A stretch of 64,000 nucleotides of DNA, taken from NCBI GenBank assembly GCA_021613535.1, contig CP075494.1, forward strand, positions 6,820,001-6,884,000, written 5' to 3'. Under the pieces are notes generated by a model. It was not told the DNA's origin and made no database searches. It saw only the letters and a list, made by a program, of their open reading frames with translations. Of the stretch, positions 37,842 through 50,491 are shown one piece after another. Each line of letters opens with the position of its first letter. The stretch's first letter is position 1. The translations under genes and the position numbers were made by a program. This stretch comes from Adineta vaga (lineage: Eukaryota; Rotifera).

Positions 37842-38829
37842 AAAGATGCTTAAAAATCAATCACAAAATGTAAAGAATGTCACTTTGAAACACCGGATTC
37901 AGCTTGTTTTTTTGAAATCAAATACAAATCTGTTTGAATATTGAAGTTCATTCTATTTCTGCATGAAACTCATGAGGAAGGTTCACCAACTTGCAAATCC
38001 CTTTCGAGTTCAAACATAGTTAGTCATAGGCAATCGACCATGCTGAATCCGAATATCATGGTCGTTACGGCTAATGCTATGCCGGAGAACCAACATTTTC
38101 TCAAATGTTGTTTTCATTTGCCTCACGTTATAGAGCACATCGAACTGTCTGTGAATCAATATGTTTTTCTTTCTTGCAAGAGTGGTTTTCACGAAACCAA
38201 AAGGAACTTTTGTGTTTTTATATGAAAATGCTATGGTATGCATCCCTCATATGAATTTAATTAACTATCTGTCTTAGAAAAAATCGATATGAAATAAAAA
38301 CAATTATTGTTTTGTAGACATTTCGGTATGCTCTATAATCTCAGCTTATAAAAAACAACATTCGAAATTTTTTGTGGCGTTCTAGAAGTCCTGTTTTCAG
38401 AGAAGCGATTCTCTGACATAGCATTAGCCGTAACGACCATGATATTCGGATTCAGCATGTTCAATTGCCTATGACCAACTATGCTTACACCCGCAAGAGA
38501 TTTTCAAGTTGATGAACCTTCCTCGTCAGACATTATTATCTCAACAATGAATGAAATCTTAATCTAAAACAGACGCTATTGAATAATATAATGTATATAT
38601 ATATATATAAGATTATTGATTGATTAGTTGTCTGCTTTTTTAAATATATAAATATTCATTTTATCAGTTAACATACAAAACAAAGAGAAAAAAACAAACA
38701 AAATATTAACATGCGAATATTTGTGAGAGAAAAGGAACGTTTCTATACACACTGTGCTTTTTCTGTTGTTATTTTTTGTTTAAGAGAATAGAAATGCTAA
38801 AAAAGGAAAACTAAATATCACGAATGCAT
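37842..38829. other. Intergenic region with inverted repeat
   Basis: About 990 bases between CUL2 and the F-box/LRR gene, largely occupied by the inverted repeat described separately. A 94-codon open frame at 37941-38225 lies across one arm and has no family signature. A TA run is near 38592-38610. Confidence 0.7.
37974..38524. repeat. Imperfect inverted repeat (foldback-like element)
   Basis: Arms at 37974-38089 and 38409-38524 are both 116 bases and are reverse complements with 13 mismatches and no gaps in my alignment. The core at 38039-38081 and 38417-38459 matches perfectly over 43 bases. Weaker similarity continues inward (near 38124 and near 38320-38345), so the two arms may be degraded copies of a longer unit facing each other across a loop of about 319 bases. 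I see no transposase, clear terminal motif or target-site duplication. It could be a foldback or MITE-like element, or a local inverted duplication. Confidence 0.88.
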
Positions 38830-41800
38830 CTATTGAAAGACGAATTTAATATATGGAAATTTTTCTTGTAAAATTTTTCGTTCAATTAAATTGGATACAA
38901 TATCACCCGTTATTGATAATTCTCGTAAATTGACATGTTTTGTTAGGAACTTGTCGATACTATTTAATGAGCATTGTTTACAATTATCTAATGATAAACG
39001 TTGCAATTTCATCAAAGGTTTTTCTGACCATTTTAATAAACAATTATCATTAAAATTATTTATTGAATTGAAATTTACAATTTCTAATTGTGGACATTGT
39101 TCATTCAAGTTTGCTAAGACATCTGTACTTAAATTTGTACAATTATTTAAACTAATCATTCGAAAATTGGTGGTTAAATGATGTAAAGTTTGATCAGTTA
39201 TATTCATACAATCATCAAATATTAAGGTATGTAAATATTTACAATGATCAAATACAATTGTAAGATCATTATCTGTAATTGTTAAGAGATGATCAAAATT
39301 GATATATTCAAGTTTAGACCAATAATGAAAACAAGTGGAATTCGAATTGGTTGAAAGATTTTTAAAACCAATACAACGACTGATATTTAAATGAACTAGA
39401 GTTGGAATACAAATAGCGATTGTATCAAGACTAATCCAAGTTATATTAGTACATGCATGAAGAATTAATTTTTTCAAATGAAATTCAGTTTCTGTACGAA
39501 TGAATATATTAATTAGAAGTGTATCATCTAATGTTTGACAACCGGTTAGATCTAAGGTTTGTAAATGAATAAATTGTGGATAATTAATTAGATGATTTAA
39601 TGTCGATTCAGTTATATGATTCCAACGAAGATTGAGTGAAAGAAGATTCGAACATGTTTGAACGATCAATGGCAGAAATGTATTCGGTGTGAAAGGTTCG
39701 TGATAGAATCCACTCATGGTAAATTCGAAAAGATTCGAACCAATTGTTTGGAAAAATTCATTCCATTTGATTCGATTTGCACTGAAATATATTATAATTT
39801 CGATTTATAGAAAAAGTATTGGAGAAATTTACTGACTCAGATTCAATTGATTGTAGAGTATTTTCTGAATTTTGTTGTCGACCTTCGATAAATGTCAATG
39901 AAATTGGTTTACGTCGAGCAATTACATCAAACCAAAGTTGGTCTAATTGCATTCGACGAGTAAAAATAATTTTATGTTGACATGCTTGATCTTGTGCAAG
40001 TAAATAGAATCGTTTACAAACGTAGGAAAAATTATGTAATTCATTCGTTGTTAAATATGGTAAAATTTTAAACCAAAGTTCTGTTGGCAATTTAAACCAC
40101 GGTGAAAGACGATTATGTGCAAGTATACCATGTTGCAGAATACTTGTTTTTGGTGTTTCCGTTTCAGTTACTAGAGGTGAAGAAGAAACTTCCATCATTG
40201 TGGAGGGAATTCTTGGTGATGATAAAGGTGAATCTTCAGAATGATGATGTAGAACAGAGAATTCTTCATCTAATGCTTCGAAATTCAATAATTCCATATT
40301 TGCTGGTGGTGGAACAGAATTATTATCATTAATTCGGTCATTTTCATGATTTGTCGACATTGATCGTTGTTGTTGTTTCAATGAATGTGCTCTTTGTAAT
40401 AATTCGATTTCATTCGCCAATTCTTTAGCATAAATTATCGGTACTAATTGTGATTCACTAATATCACTATTTGTTTCTAATTCATCTAATTCAAGTAATG
40501 GAACATTATCCATGCGTGTTCGTTGTTCTTTCAATGGTACATAAGAAAAACTTTCATTGCCTTCATCGATTGCATCACTTGTATGAGTCATATCACCTGT
40601 CGGAAATAAATCATCCGTAATAGTTACATTTTCATCATGAAATCCAGATAATCCATGGAGTGTATCAAATGTTTGTTCATGCGCATTCATATCGATATGA
40701 AATGAACGATTTAGACTATTATTATTCTCATCAGAAGATAAATGTGACGTATTTCCATTCGTTGGATGAGTAGGTACAATTGGAGCTAAACGAGCAAATT
40801 TTGATACGAATAATAATGTTGTATCTTCCGTAGGATTTGATGATGATGAAGTTCTTAGTAATGCAACAGATGGTTGTTCACGAACTAAAACAAAACATAT
40901 GAAAGTGTGAAATAATAGAAAATGTGTTTTACCTTGCTTTTCATTGTTAATAGGAACAGTTTCATGTGTTTGTTCAGAATTGAAAAATTGATCGAGTAAC
41001 ACGGATGCTGATGATGAGTTTTGAAGACGATCTTCCGTTGTTGTTGTTGTTGGTTGCTGTATGTTTTTCTGGTTCATGATGATGTGAATGATGAAAATGA
41101 TGTACAACTTTTGCTGTATGTACAGATGTCTGTTGATCATTTGTATGAATTTTTGGTAATGATCGTGGTGGGACACGTTTTGAATTCAATCGACTTGTAT
41201 GACGTGTTGTCGATGAAGTTTCACGTGTTGGTGAATGATTTGATGATTTATGTGTTGTTGGATAGGCAGCAGCACGTAATTCGCGTGATAATTCTGCAAT
41301 AGAATTATCTTCTTGTTCAGTTGCAAGTTTTAATGGTTCGATAGGTTGATATACTGTACGATTGTGTAAAGGTGGTGCAGATGATATGTAATGAGAAGTT
41401 AATATCGTTGATGAATGTGATGGTGGTGGTACAGGAACTGATGGTATTGGACTATCTGATGAAAATGGACGTCGAGTACCATCATTATTGTATTGTTGTA
41501 AGATATGTTGATGATAAGCTAATTGTTGTGTACGATTATGATCTGTGAAAGAAAGACGTCGCTGACGATGATCACTCGAATTATTTACTGTTAATGCTGC
41601 TGTTGTGTGTTGTTGTTGTTGTTGTTGTCGGTAGCAACGGATTTAATTGAGCAAGTGGAGCACGACCTTGTAATTGTGCTGGTAAACGTGTTGGTCGAGA
41701 ACTAGTTCGATTTTTAAGAATATTATAACCCGATGACAATTCTACTCGGCGAGAAAATTTATGTATATCAGGCGTTGTTTGAGTAAAATAGGATTCATTT

Positions 41801-42033
41801 GTAGATGGAATTGGTGTAATTATCGAACGATTAACATCATAAATACTCATCGGTGGTTCAGGTGTTGCTTCTTTATCTGGTAATGTATGATCAAAATTTT
41901 CTCGTTCATTTGTTGTTAAAGCACCACCAATATGTAACGAATCTCGAAGACGATTTGAAAAGAATTTGCCCATCGATGTTGTTGATGGTTCAAATTGTCG
42001 ATTAAGACCAAGACGTTGTCGATAATCATTCAT
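38830..42033 (-). CDS. Large F-box and leucine-rich-repeat protein
   Basis: Probable substrate receptor of an SCF-type ubiquitin ligase. Model in coding order: 41589-42033, 41124-41542, 40933-41068, 39837-40884 and 38830-39781, about 999 residues. The first ~580 residues are low-complexity, rich in S, T, P, N and H. The F-box is LPTELWFKILPYL then LHNFSYVCKRFYLLA, near residue 590-635. The last exon has FBXL-type leucine-rich repeats such as LQTLDLTGCQTLDD, LVHLNISRCIGF and LQRLSLDNCKQC. The two introns at 41543-41588 and 41069-41123 were inferred to reconcile three reading frames near CAA repeats, and the donor at 39835-39836 (GTCAGT) is unusual, so the N-terminal half is less certain. An acceptor-like TTTCTAG abuts the ATG. 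No specific ortholog is recognised. Confidence 0.78.
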
Positions 42034-42490
42034 CTAGAAATGTTTGAAGGAAAATTAATTATTTTCTAATTTATATTCTAAAAGAAATTAAATGGCGAAA
42101 CAAAAAAATATTGACTTGAGTTTTTGAAGGACGTAGACATACTTGAATGAAGAAAAAAAAGAAGGGAGAATGAAATAGTTTCATTTTTTTATTCTTATGA
42201 AGAAACAGAAGAGAAGAGAAGAGGAAAAAGTCAATGTACACGTTCACTCGACAACGGAATGGTGGCAGAAGAAGAAAAAATATATATACACTACTAAGAT
42301 CATCAGGGATATCTACAGGTTAAATGTTTGAACCAATTGGAAGTGAAATTGAGAAAGAGATTTTTTATTGGTCTAAAAAGCAAAGTTTATGCTTGTTCTG
42401 TGTGTGTCTGTTTGTCAAAGTTGGCATTTTTTTCGACATAAAGAAAAAAACGAATCAATCGAATGTTCAGTTTTATAATCTAAATAAATC
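42034..42490. promoter_or_regulatory. Divergent intergenic region, F-box/LRR and alpha-catenin
   Basis: 457 bases shared by two genes transcribed apart. A TGTTCAG acceptor-like site ends at 42470, 20 bases before the alpha-catenin ATG. No specific promoter element recognised. Confidence 0.5.
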
Positions 42491-45400
42491 ATGTATACAA
42501 AATTTAATCCAACTAATATGCAAATTAAAACATGGTCTGTACAACGAACATTGGATCCATTGATAGCAGAGGTTAGTTATTTGTTCCGACTAATGATTTT
42601 TTTAATTACAATAATAACGTACTTCTCAATTCGAATGAGTAATCAATTTTAGAGAGACTGTCCCATCTATTCATTAGTTGATTGAGAAAACTTTCAGATA
42701 CCTCGATTTATCTGACGGTCTCATTCCATTCATGTCAGGTACTTGATCTATAATTGTATTTTTTCTTTCAGTAAATTACGAATATTTATCAAAGGTCTAT
42801 CAAACATTTTCTAGAGATAACTGTTTTTTATAGGTCGGTTCGTTGGTCTCTGAACAACCATCAGCTATGAAAAAAGGTCGCTCAAAACGAGCCTATCTTT
42901 TAGTGGAGAATGTTATTCAAGCAACGGGAAATTTCATTCATAAAGCCGATGAAATTGTTCATGAAAATCCTGAAATGAGAAATGAATTAATTGAAAGTAT
43001 GAATGAAGTGAAACGAACAGGTAAAAGAATTTTGATTTCATTGCATTTTTGACAGCTTTTTTTTAATGTTATAGGTGATGAAATGGCGGCTTTATCGAAA
43101 GAATTTGCTGATGATCCGTGTTCGAAATCGAAACGTGAAAAAATGATTATTGCTGCTCGTGCTTTACTTTCCTCTGTTACTCGTTTATTAATGTTAGCTG
43201 ATTATGTTGATGTACAACTTATTCTAAAATCGATTCGTTTAGTATGTATACTTGATTATGTATTCAATTGATTTCGATGTATTTTATTTGGTTTTAAGGT
43301 TGAGAATGATTTACAACAAATTCATAATGCAGCTAATCAAGAAGAATTAATTCAATTTTATAAACAATATGGCAAAGATATTAGTACTTTAAGTTATCAT
43401 GCTCAACGACGACAACAAGTAGATTCATATGAAATGTTTCAAGTTTAACTAATGAATTTTGTTTCAATAGGATTTAGTTGATCGTAATGAACAAGAAGCT
43501 TTAGCAGCTGCACGTGCAACAATAAAACGTTCGTCAATGATGTTATTAACTTCAGCTAAAACATATTTACGTCATCCGGAAATACCTTCATCACGTGAAA
43601 ATCGTGATTTCGTTTATAATCAATTACGTGACGCTGTCAATACGATTTCTTCCATAACTCAAGGTCATTCGGAAATCCTTCAACAAGATGCTGCATTGAA
43701 TACAGTTGGAGATTTAACTCGAGCATTGAATGAATTTGATGTAAAATAGTTCGATGTCATGACAAAACATGAAGTAGATCGATTTGTTTTTGTTTATTTT
43801 AGCGAGTAGTAATGATAAAACCACAGAAATTCAATGAACAAATGGTTCGACCACAACTCGAAGAACATCTCGAAAGTATTATTTCAGGTGCTGCTTTACT
43901 AGCAGATTCGTTGTCAACACGAGAAGAACGTCGAGAACGAATTGTTCAAGAATGTAATGCAGTTCGACAAGCTTTACAAGAATTACTTGATGAATATATT
44001 CGATATGTAAGAATAAATTAAAAATATTTCATATGGCATAGAAAATTTCTATTTGTTTGATTTAGTCGAAAAAGAAAAGTTCTGAAGAAAATGTAAATGA
44101 AAAAATTCAATCAATGCAAACGAAAACTCGTGATCTACGAAAACAGGTAAATGAACTATGAAGAGTGCGCCTTTGCGGTGAGAAAGAAAGAATGAGAAAA
44201 AAAAATCTATGAGAGTAGTCTATTCATCTCTTTATACTTTTTAATTGATGACGAGTAGACAGACTAAAATGTCAATATGCATATTGTCATTATCGTTATC
44301 ATCTTTATGATCATCATACGTCAATGATAGGCGACGATTGAGTAATTCATTATGCATCTCTCTTCGGTCGAAATCGTTTGAACATTAAACGAATAGGAGG
44401 AGTTCATTGAAAAATGTATGTCTATCTATGTGATACGTTTCCCAGTCCTACACAAAAGAGTACCAGTATTCGAATGTGTCGAGAGTTATCATCCTCACCA
44501 TCATCATTGGAATCGATTGAATGTTCGTTTTTAACACCAACACGAGTGAAAAACATATCGGTAGATGATGTTTTGAACTTCTTTTTTACTTTGAATTTTC
44601 TTCTGTTCTTTAGCTTCGAAAAGCAGCCGTCGATCATGTTAGTGATACATTCGTAGCTACAAATATTCCACTTGCTGCTTTGATCGATGCAGCACGACGT
44701 GGTAATATTCAATTGGTGGAAGAAACGGCACATGTTTTTATGGAACATGCAACTAAATTGATTGAAGTATGATTGAAAAAGTACATTCTTTCATATACAT
44801 ATATATATATATATGAAAATCTTCTTTCAGGTAGCAAATATCGTCTGTTCAATGTCAGATTCTATTGAAGGAATAAAATTAGTTCGTCTAGCTGCGAAAC
44901 ATATCGAAACTCTCTCACCACAGGTAATTAGTGCAGCACGAATTCTTGCTGCTCGTTCAACATCGAAAGTTGCTCAAGAAAATCTCGATGTTTTTCGTGA
45001 AACATGGGAAAAACATGTTCGTTTACTCACTGAAGCCGTGGATGAAATAACAACAATTGAAGATTTTCTTGCAATTTCGGAAAATCATATCCTTGAAGAT
45101 ATTAATTCGTGTATTCAAGCAATGGTTGAACAAAATGCTGATCGTATGTGAAATCGACATTGATGAAAGAGAAATTGAAGTAAAATTTATGCTTGATTTA
45201 GGTGTTGATCGAACTGCAGGTGCAATTCGTGGACGAGCTGATCGGGTTATTGATGTTGTTGCTGCTGAAATGGATAAATATGAACCTGGAGAATATACAG
45301 AAACTGTTCTCGAAAGTATTCGTATCCTTCGAGATCAAAGTAAAGACAAAATGTTTTGTCCTTATGTTCATCCAAAAGAATTTCTCTTTTTCTTTAAGTA

Positions 45401-46778
45401 ATGCCAAGTTTTGCTGAAAGAATTAAAATATCAATTGAAATTCTTCGAATGAAATCAGCACAGGATGACCGCAAAGTAATCAATAATAGATTAATTTTGT
45501 TCGAAATGAAATTTGTACTTTGATTTTCAGTATGAATTAAGTGAACAAGAACTTATCGAAGCTTCAAGCAATGTCTATCATGGTATTCGAGATATTCGAA
45601 ATAGTATCTTAATGAATCCGGTAAGTTGTATCAGATAAAGTGATGCAAATCTATATTTGATGATTTTGAATAGGATCTTGAATGGCCAAGTGATGATGAA
45701 GAAGGATTCAATGATGAAATCTATGCTCAATCTCAAGCGTCAAGTCATGGACCATCAGTAGATAGTCAACAAACGGATACGGAAATGTATCCAGGCAAAA
45801 ATGATAATCCTAGTCGAGTATGATTAAAAATTGTTTTCTATCTTTTTAATTTATGATTAACTGTTTGAAAAAAAAGGATATGATGAGACGATTACCGAAA
45901 GAAGAACGTGAACAAATTGAACTGCAAGTTGAAGGTTTTAAAAAAACTAAACGTGATTTTGAACGTGAAGTTCTTAAATGGGATGATCGTGGTAATGATA
46001 TAATTGTTCTTGCGAAAAAAATGTGTATGATTATGATGGAAATGACGGATTTTACTCGGTAAGTTCTTTGTCAGAAAAGTTTAAGTTTTGATTCGATTGT
46101 TTGATTTTTAGCGGTCGTGGACCATTACGTACAACAATGGATGTTATTCATGCTGCAAAAATGATCTCGGAATGTGGATCTAAATTAAATAAATTAGCTA
46201 AAGATATAGCTGCACAATGCGTTGAATCTCAATCAAAATCTGATCTTGCTGCTTATGTTGATCGTAAATCAAATCTTTTTATCTTTTGCAATCATGTTCG
46301 TCTTGTTTTCCATAGGTATTACTCTCTATTGCCATCAATTAGATATTACAAGTAAAGTTAAAGCTGATGTTCAGAATATTAGTGGAGAATTAATCGTTAG
46401 CGGAGTAAGTTATTCAAATTTTATACATTTCATTTCATTGAATTGTTTCGTTTCGTTTAGCTCGATAGTGCTACTTCATTGATTACGGCAGCAAAAAATT
46501 TGATGGCTGCTGTTGTACTTACTGTCAAAGCATCATATATTGCTTCAACAAAATATCGTAATAAATCAGGAAATAAGGAGGTAATGTTTTTATTAATTGT
46601 TTTGCATTGATTATTTGTTTTTTTCTTATAGCCAATTGTTCAATGGAAAATGCGTTTACCTGAAAAGAAACCATTAGTTTTAACGGATCGTCAGAATGAT
46701 TCAGATATGCGAGTGAGAAAAGGTGCGACCAAAAAACGACTTGAACCATTACATGTTCTAAGTCAATTTCAAAATTAA
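42491..46778 (+). CDS. CTNNA: Alpha-catenin
   Basis: Actin-binding adaptor linking beta-catenin/cadherin complexes to the cytoskeleton at adherens junctions. Eighteen exons: 42491-42571, 42834-43020, 43075-43241, 43299-43418, 43471-43740, 43803-44006, 44066-44146, 44614-44766, 44831-45143, 45202-45339, 45399-45475, 45531-45620, 45674-45817, 45877-46058, 46112-46263, 46316-46404, 46461-46580 and 46632-46778, giving about 904 residues (human alpha-E 906). Signature blocks include EFADDPCSKSKREKM, LESIISGAALLADS, RERIVQECNAVRQALQELL, FLAISENHILEDIN, DRTAGAIRGRADRVIDVV, KWDDRGNDIIVLAKKMCMIM and the C-terminal EKKPLV. All three vinculin-homology regions appear intact. The intron at 44147-44613 is unusually long (467 bases), and the acceptor before 45877 is an A-run with almost no pyrimidines. 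Confidence 0.95.
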
Positions 46779-47819
46779 AATGTCTGATCGCAATTGAAAT
46801 TTATATACATATATTCAATCATCTTCTTTTTATACGTCTTCCTTATCTTATGAGAATTCTGTTTTTCTTTCTTTTGATATGACTTCCACTTTTTTGTGAA
46901 AAAAAATGTAGACTTCCAATTTCTTCTTCTTCTTACATAATGTGCATTAGTCTTCTTCTTCTTCTTTAATCTTATTGCTTCAATTTATGAATTAAAACTT
47001 TCTACTATTAATATAATCATATATTTGCCATAGCAAAATAAAACATATATTACTATCTTCACTATTCCTTGTTATACATCATCGAAACATCGCTTCAATG
47101 ATAATCGCTAGTGTAGCAATTTCGTTGTAATAGTTAAATCAAGAAGAAGTCTCTCTGTACCATATTCCTTGGTTGTTAATTAAATCTGTTAGATTGATTA
47201 GATTGATATGTCATTTCAATGTTGGTCGACGATGGCTAAATTTCATTTTGAATGATATGATCGTGAGTGTACATTTATGTGTCATATCTAATGAATAAGG
47301 ATGATTAATATGAATATTTTCAGATGTTATGTTCGAATTGAATTTAATAATGAATAGATTAAATGTAAACATATATCTTTGTTGTTGTTGACTTGATTGC
47401 TGTGAAGGTGTGAATGTTGATGTGACAAGAATACGATATTGTACTTGAAATATTCGTGTGTACAGTTCGATACGTTATATCGTTAACTAGAACGAATTAT
47501 CGAAGGAATAGTTAGTTGACAAAGTGTACAGAGAAAAACGAAAATAATAGAATTCATTAGAAGCTGATGGTATTCAAAGTGATGTCAACAGGAAAGTGTT
47601 GTTCCTCAAAACGCGAGATCAATGTGCGTAAGTAAAATATGACGCACGATGATTTCTTTGGCTACACAAAGTTGCATGTCATCAATATAAATCTGGATTT
47701 TTATAAAGAGGCATATCAACATACAATTTCAATGCTTATATATATTAGAAATTCTAAATTTAAAAAATATATCATACTTTACTATAAAGTAAGCTGAGAG
47801 CCGAACAGAATATTAATCA
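46779..47819. other. Intergenic region
   Basis: About 1 kb, AT-rich. Contains an AATAAA at 47037-47042 that suits the alpha-catenin 3' end. No supported gene. Confidence 0.6.
47037..47042 (+). terminator. Polyadenylation signal of alpha-catenin
   Basis: AATAAA 259 bases after the alpha-catenin stop. Confidence 0.5.
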
Positions 47820-49621
47820 ATGAACTCCTCTTGTGATACAGCGAAAATGAAACAATTCTACACTGACTCAGACGATGATGTTACGCAGAGATGTTTCAAT
47901 CTTCAAAAAACACAAAACGTAAATTTGATCTGGTTAGATAGTTATAGCATAAATCGTGAAAATGCAACTATACGGCTCCAACAGATTGTTAACACAGTTA
48001 ATTATTTTGATGATAGTGATGAATGTGTCGATTTTATTGAAATTATTACTGATAATAACGTTTGTATGATCATTTCGGCTTCTCTTGACCAAAATATTTT
48101 GCCTTGTATTCATGACAAACCGAAAATGAATTCTATTTTAATTTTCGGTGAGAGCATAATAAATGACAAAAAATCAATCAGAGAATGGTCAAAAGTAAAG
48201 AGCAATTTCATAGAACTACCTCTACTCCGTGAAGCTCTAAAGAACATAACTCGTCCAAATGAGCAAAACGCTATATCAATGAGTTTTGTGGCACCCGATG
48301 AAGAATTAGATAAACTAGATCCGGCATTTGTGTATACACAGATCATAAAGCAAATTCTTCTAACTATAGAGTTCGAAGAGAAACGTATCAAGCAATACAT
48401 AGATTATTGTCGAGATACATTTGTTGACAACGCACAACCTTTAGAACATGTCCGACAATTCGAACATGAGTACTATCAGACAACACCTATCCGGTGGTAC
48501 AGTTCTGAGATTTTTCTGCATACGATGCTGAATCGTGCATTACGAGTAATGGATGGAAGTATCTCAGCTGACATGGGATTGTTTTATTGATGATCTGCAT
48601 CGACAAATTGAACAACTATATAAAGAACAATAAAGTGATAACAATTTGGCTCAGCCTTTCACAGTCTATCGTGGTCAAGGTTTATCTAAGACAAATTTTA
48701 ATCAACTTATAAAATCAAAAGGCGGACTGATTTTATTTAATAACTTTTTATCAACTAGTCGCGATCGCCAGGTATCCGCTGCCTTTGCTGAAAGTAACTC
48801 GCCGATACCCAATTCAGTTGCACTTCTTTTCATCGTGCTAATAGACCCTGTATAATCAACAACACCATTCGCATCTATCATCAAACTTAGTTATTCAAAA
48901 ACCGACGAGGAAGTTCTGTTTTCCATGCACGCTGTATTTCGCATTCATGAGATAAAATTAATGAATGAACATAGTCCAGTCTATGAAGTTAATTTATCAA
49001 TTGCCAATGATACTGATGAATCACATAAAAGCAGAGAGACACTCAAACTATGACGGATGGTACAGATTAAGTGAATTACTAATAAAGATTCATCATCCGA
49101 GCAAAGCGGAAGACATATAAATCGTTACTTAGTCAAGCAAAACACGATCAGAGAGGTCATGGATTTATACTGGATTTGCTCACATAAGACATTTTCAAGG
49201 AATACATCTAGAAGAAATAGCATTTGAAAAAAAATCACTTCCCTCCAATCATCCTGATTTGGCTGCATCCTACAACAACATCGGTTCGATACACCGGGAC
49301 ATCCATGATTACTCGAGTGCACTGTCCTGTTACGAAAAGTCGCTAACAATTAAGCAGCAATCACTTCCACCCAGCCATTCTGATTTGACTATCTTGTATA
49401 TCATAATTGGTGTACTTTGTGCGAAGATGCGTGCCTATTGAAAACGCAGATTTCATTTGGGAACAATTATATCCTTCGGATGATTCGATATTTGCTATGA
49501 CGTATGGTCAGTTAGGTAGAGTTCATTGGAAAGTAGATAAATATGGAAAAATGCGCATGTATTCTCCGATGGTTGGAAGTGCTGAAGAAAAATGTTCTCT
49601 GTTGAAGCATGTTTGCTTGTA
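47820..49621 (+). pseudogene. Degraded ADP-ribosyltransferase with TPR-like repeats
   Basis: Relic of a mono-ADP-ribosyltransferase (arginine-type, R-S-E class) followed by kinesin-light-chain-like TPR units, an arrangement I associate with a large rotifer family. The first 256 codons (47820-48590) are open. The frame is then lost within a TTTT run near 48582. The transferase core at 48646-48950 keeps YRGQGL, FLSTSRD and the DEEVLF element but contains stops at about 48631 and 48853. More stops follow near 49050, and repeat remnants in shifted frames lie at about 49255-49440 and 49440-49621 (AASYNNIGSIHRDIHDYSSA is readable). There are no convincing introns, unlike nearly all neighbours. With at least four separate disablements it is unlikely to make a full enzyme, though the intact 5' frame could still be expressed. 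Confidence 0.85.
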
Positions 49622-50491
49622 GATGGTAGTGAACTCCAAAGCAAAAGGTTGTATAAATGTGTACTGTCGATTCAATGAAATAAATAAAAGTGAATAGGAA
49701 AAGCAAAGGTATATGCAGTTGTACATACGAAGGTATTTTCTTATTGTTGAGAGTAAAGGAAGAATGTTGATAATGTTTCAACTTACGAATGAAATTTGAC
49801 TGATGGATCGATCATATTTTAGAAGATAAGAAACAGTTTGGTTTCATCATAACTAATGCTATAGTTAATATTGTGGTTGAAAAGTATATAGTAGCATGAC
49901 GTCTCAATGAACATTGTAATTAAGCTAACAAACGACAATATATGAAAAACAGGAAATAGGCTAAGTTTCTCCAAAGTTCATATATCCGAAGCGTGATCTT
50001 ACATATGAAGTATGAAGGATGTAGTATAAAATTTTGGAGCCACATACCGCAATGGAAAATAGATATGGAATCTCTAAGAAAACTAACATTTTCATGGAAG
50101 TTATATAATCGAGTATAAACTTTATTTTTCATCGTTTTGGAAAGCTGTCATCCGATTGAGTGCAAATGCAGTGCAGCAATGACGAAATTAACGACATTCA
50201 TGACATTTTCACGGTTATATATACATGTATATATATATATATATGTACAACTTGAGATGAAAAGTTTTTAACAGTAATCAAATATATTTAGAATTATGCT
50301 TCATATTAGTTTCGAGTATGCATAGACTCACAGCTATACTCCCGTCGCTAATATGTCTTCATAATTCAGTGTTTATGTAAAAATCATCAAAACATTATTA
50401 TCATTATTATTATTCATTGAAAAGAAACAAATTGTCATTAAAAGCAACTACATTTTGTAACAAATTTGATTAGCATCGAAAAAATTGCTAT
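49622..50491. other. Intergenic region
   Basis: About 870 bases after the pseudogene. AT-rich, with a TA/TATG run near 50216-50246 and short ATT repeats near 50395-50415. No supported gene. Confidence 0.6.

Noticed and set aside
37941-38225. 94-codon open frame over the first inverted-repeat arm
   Set aside because: The other arm does not keep the frame, no family signature is present, and composition is unlike neighbouring coding sequence.
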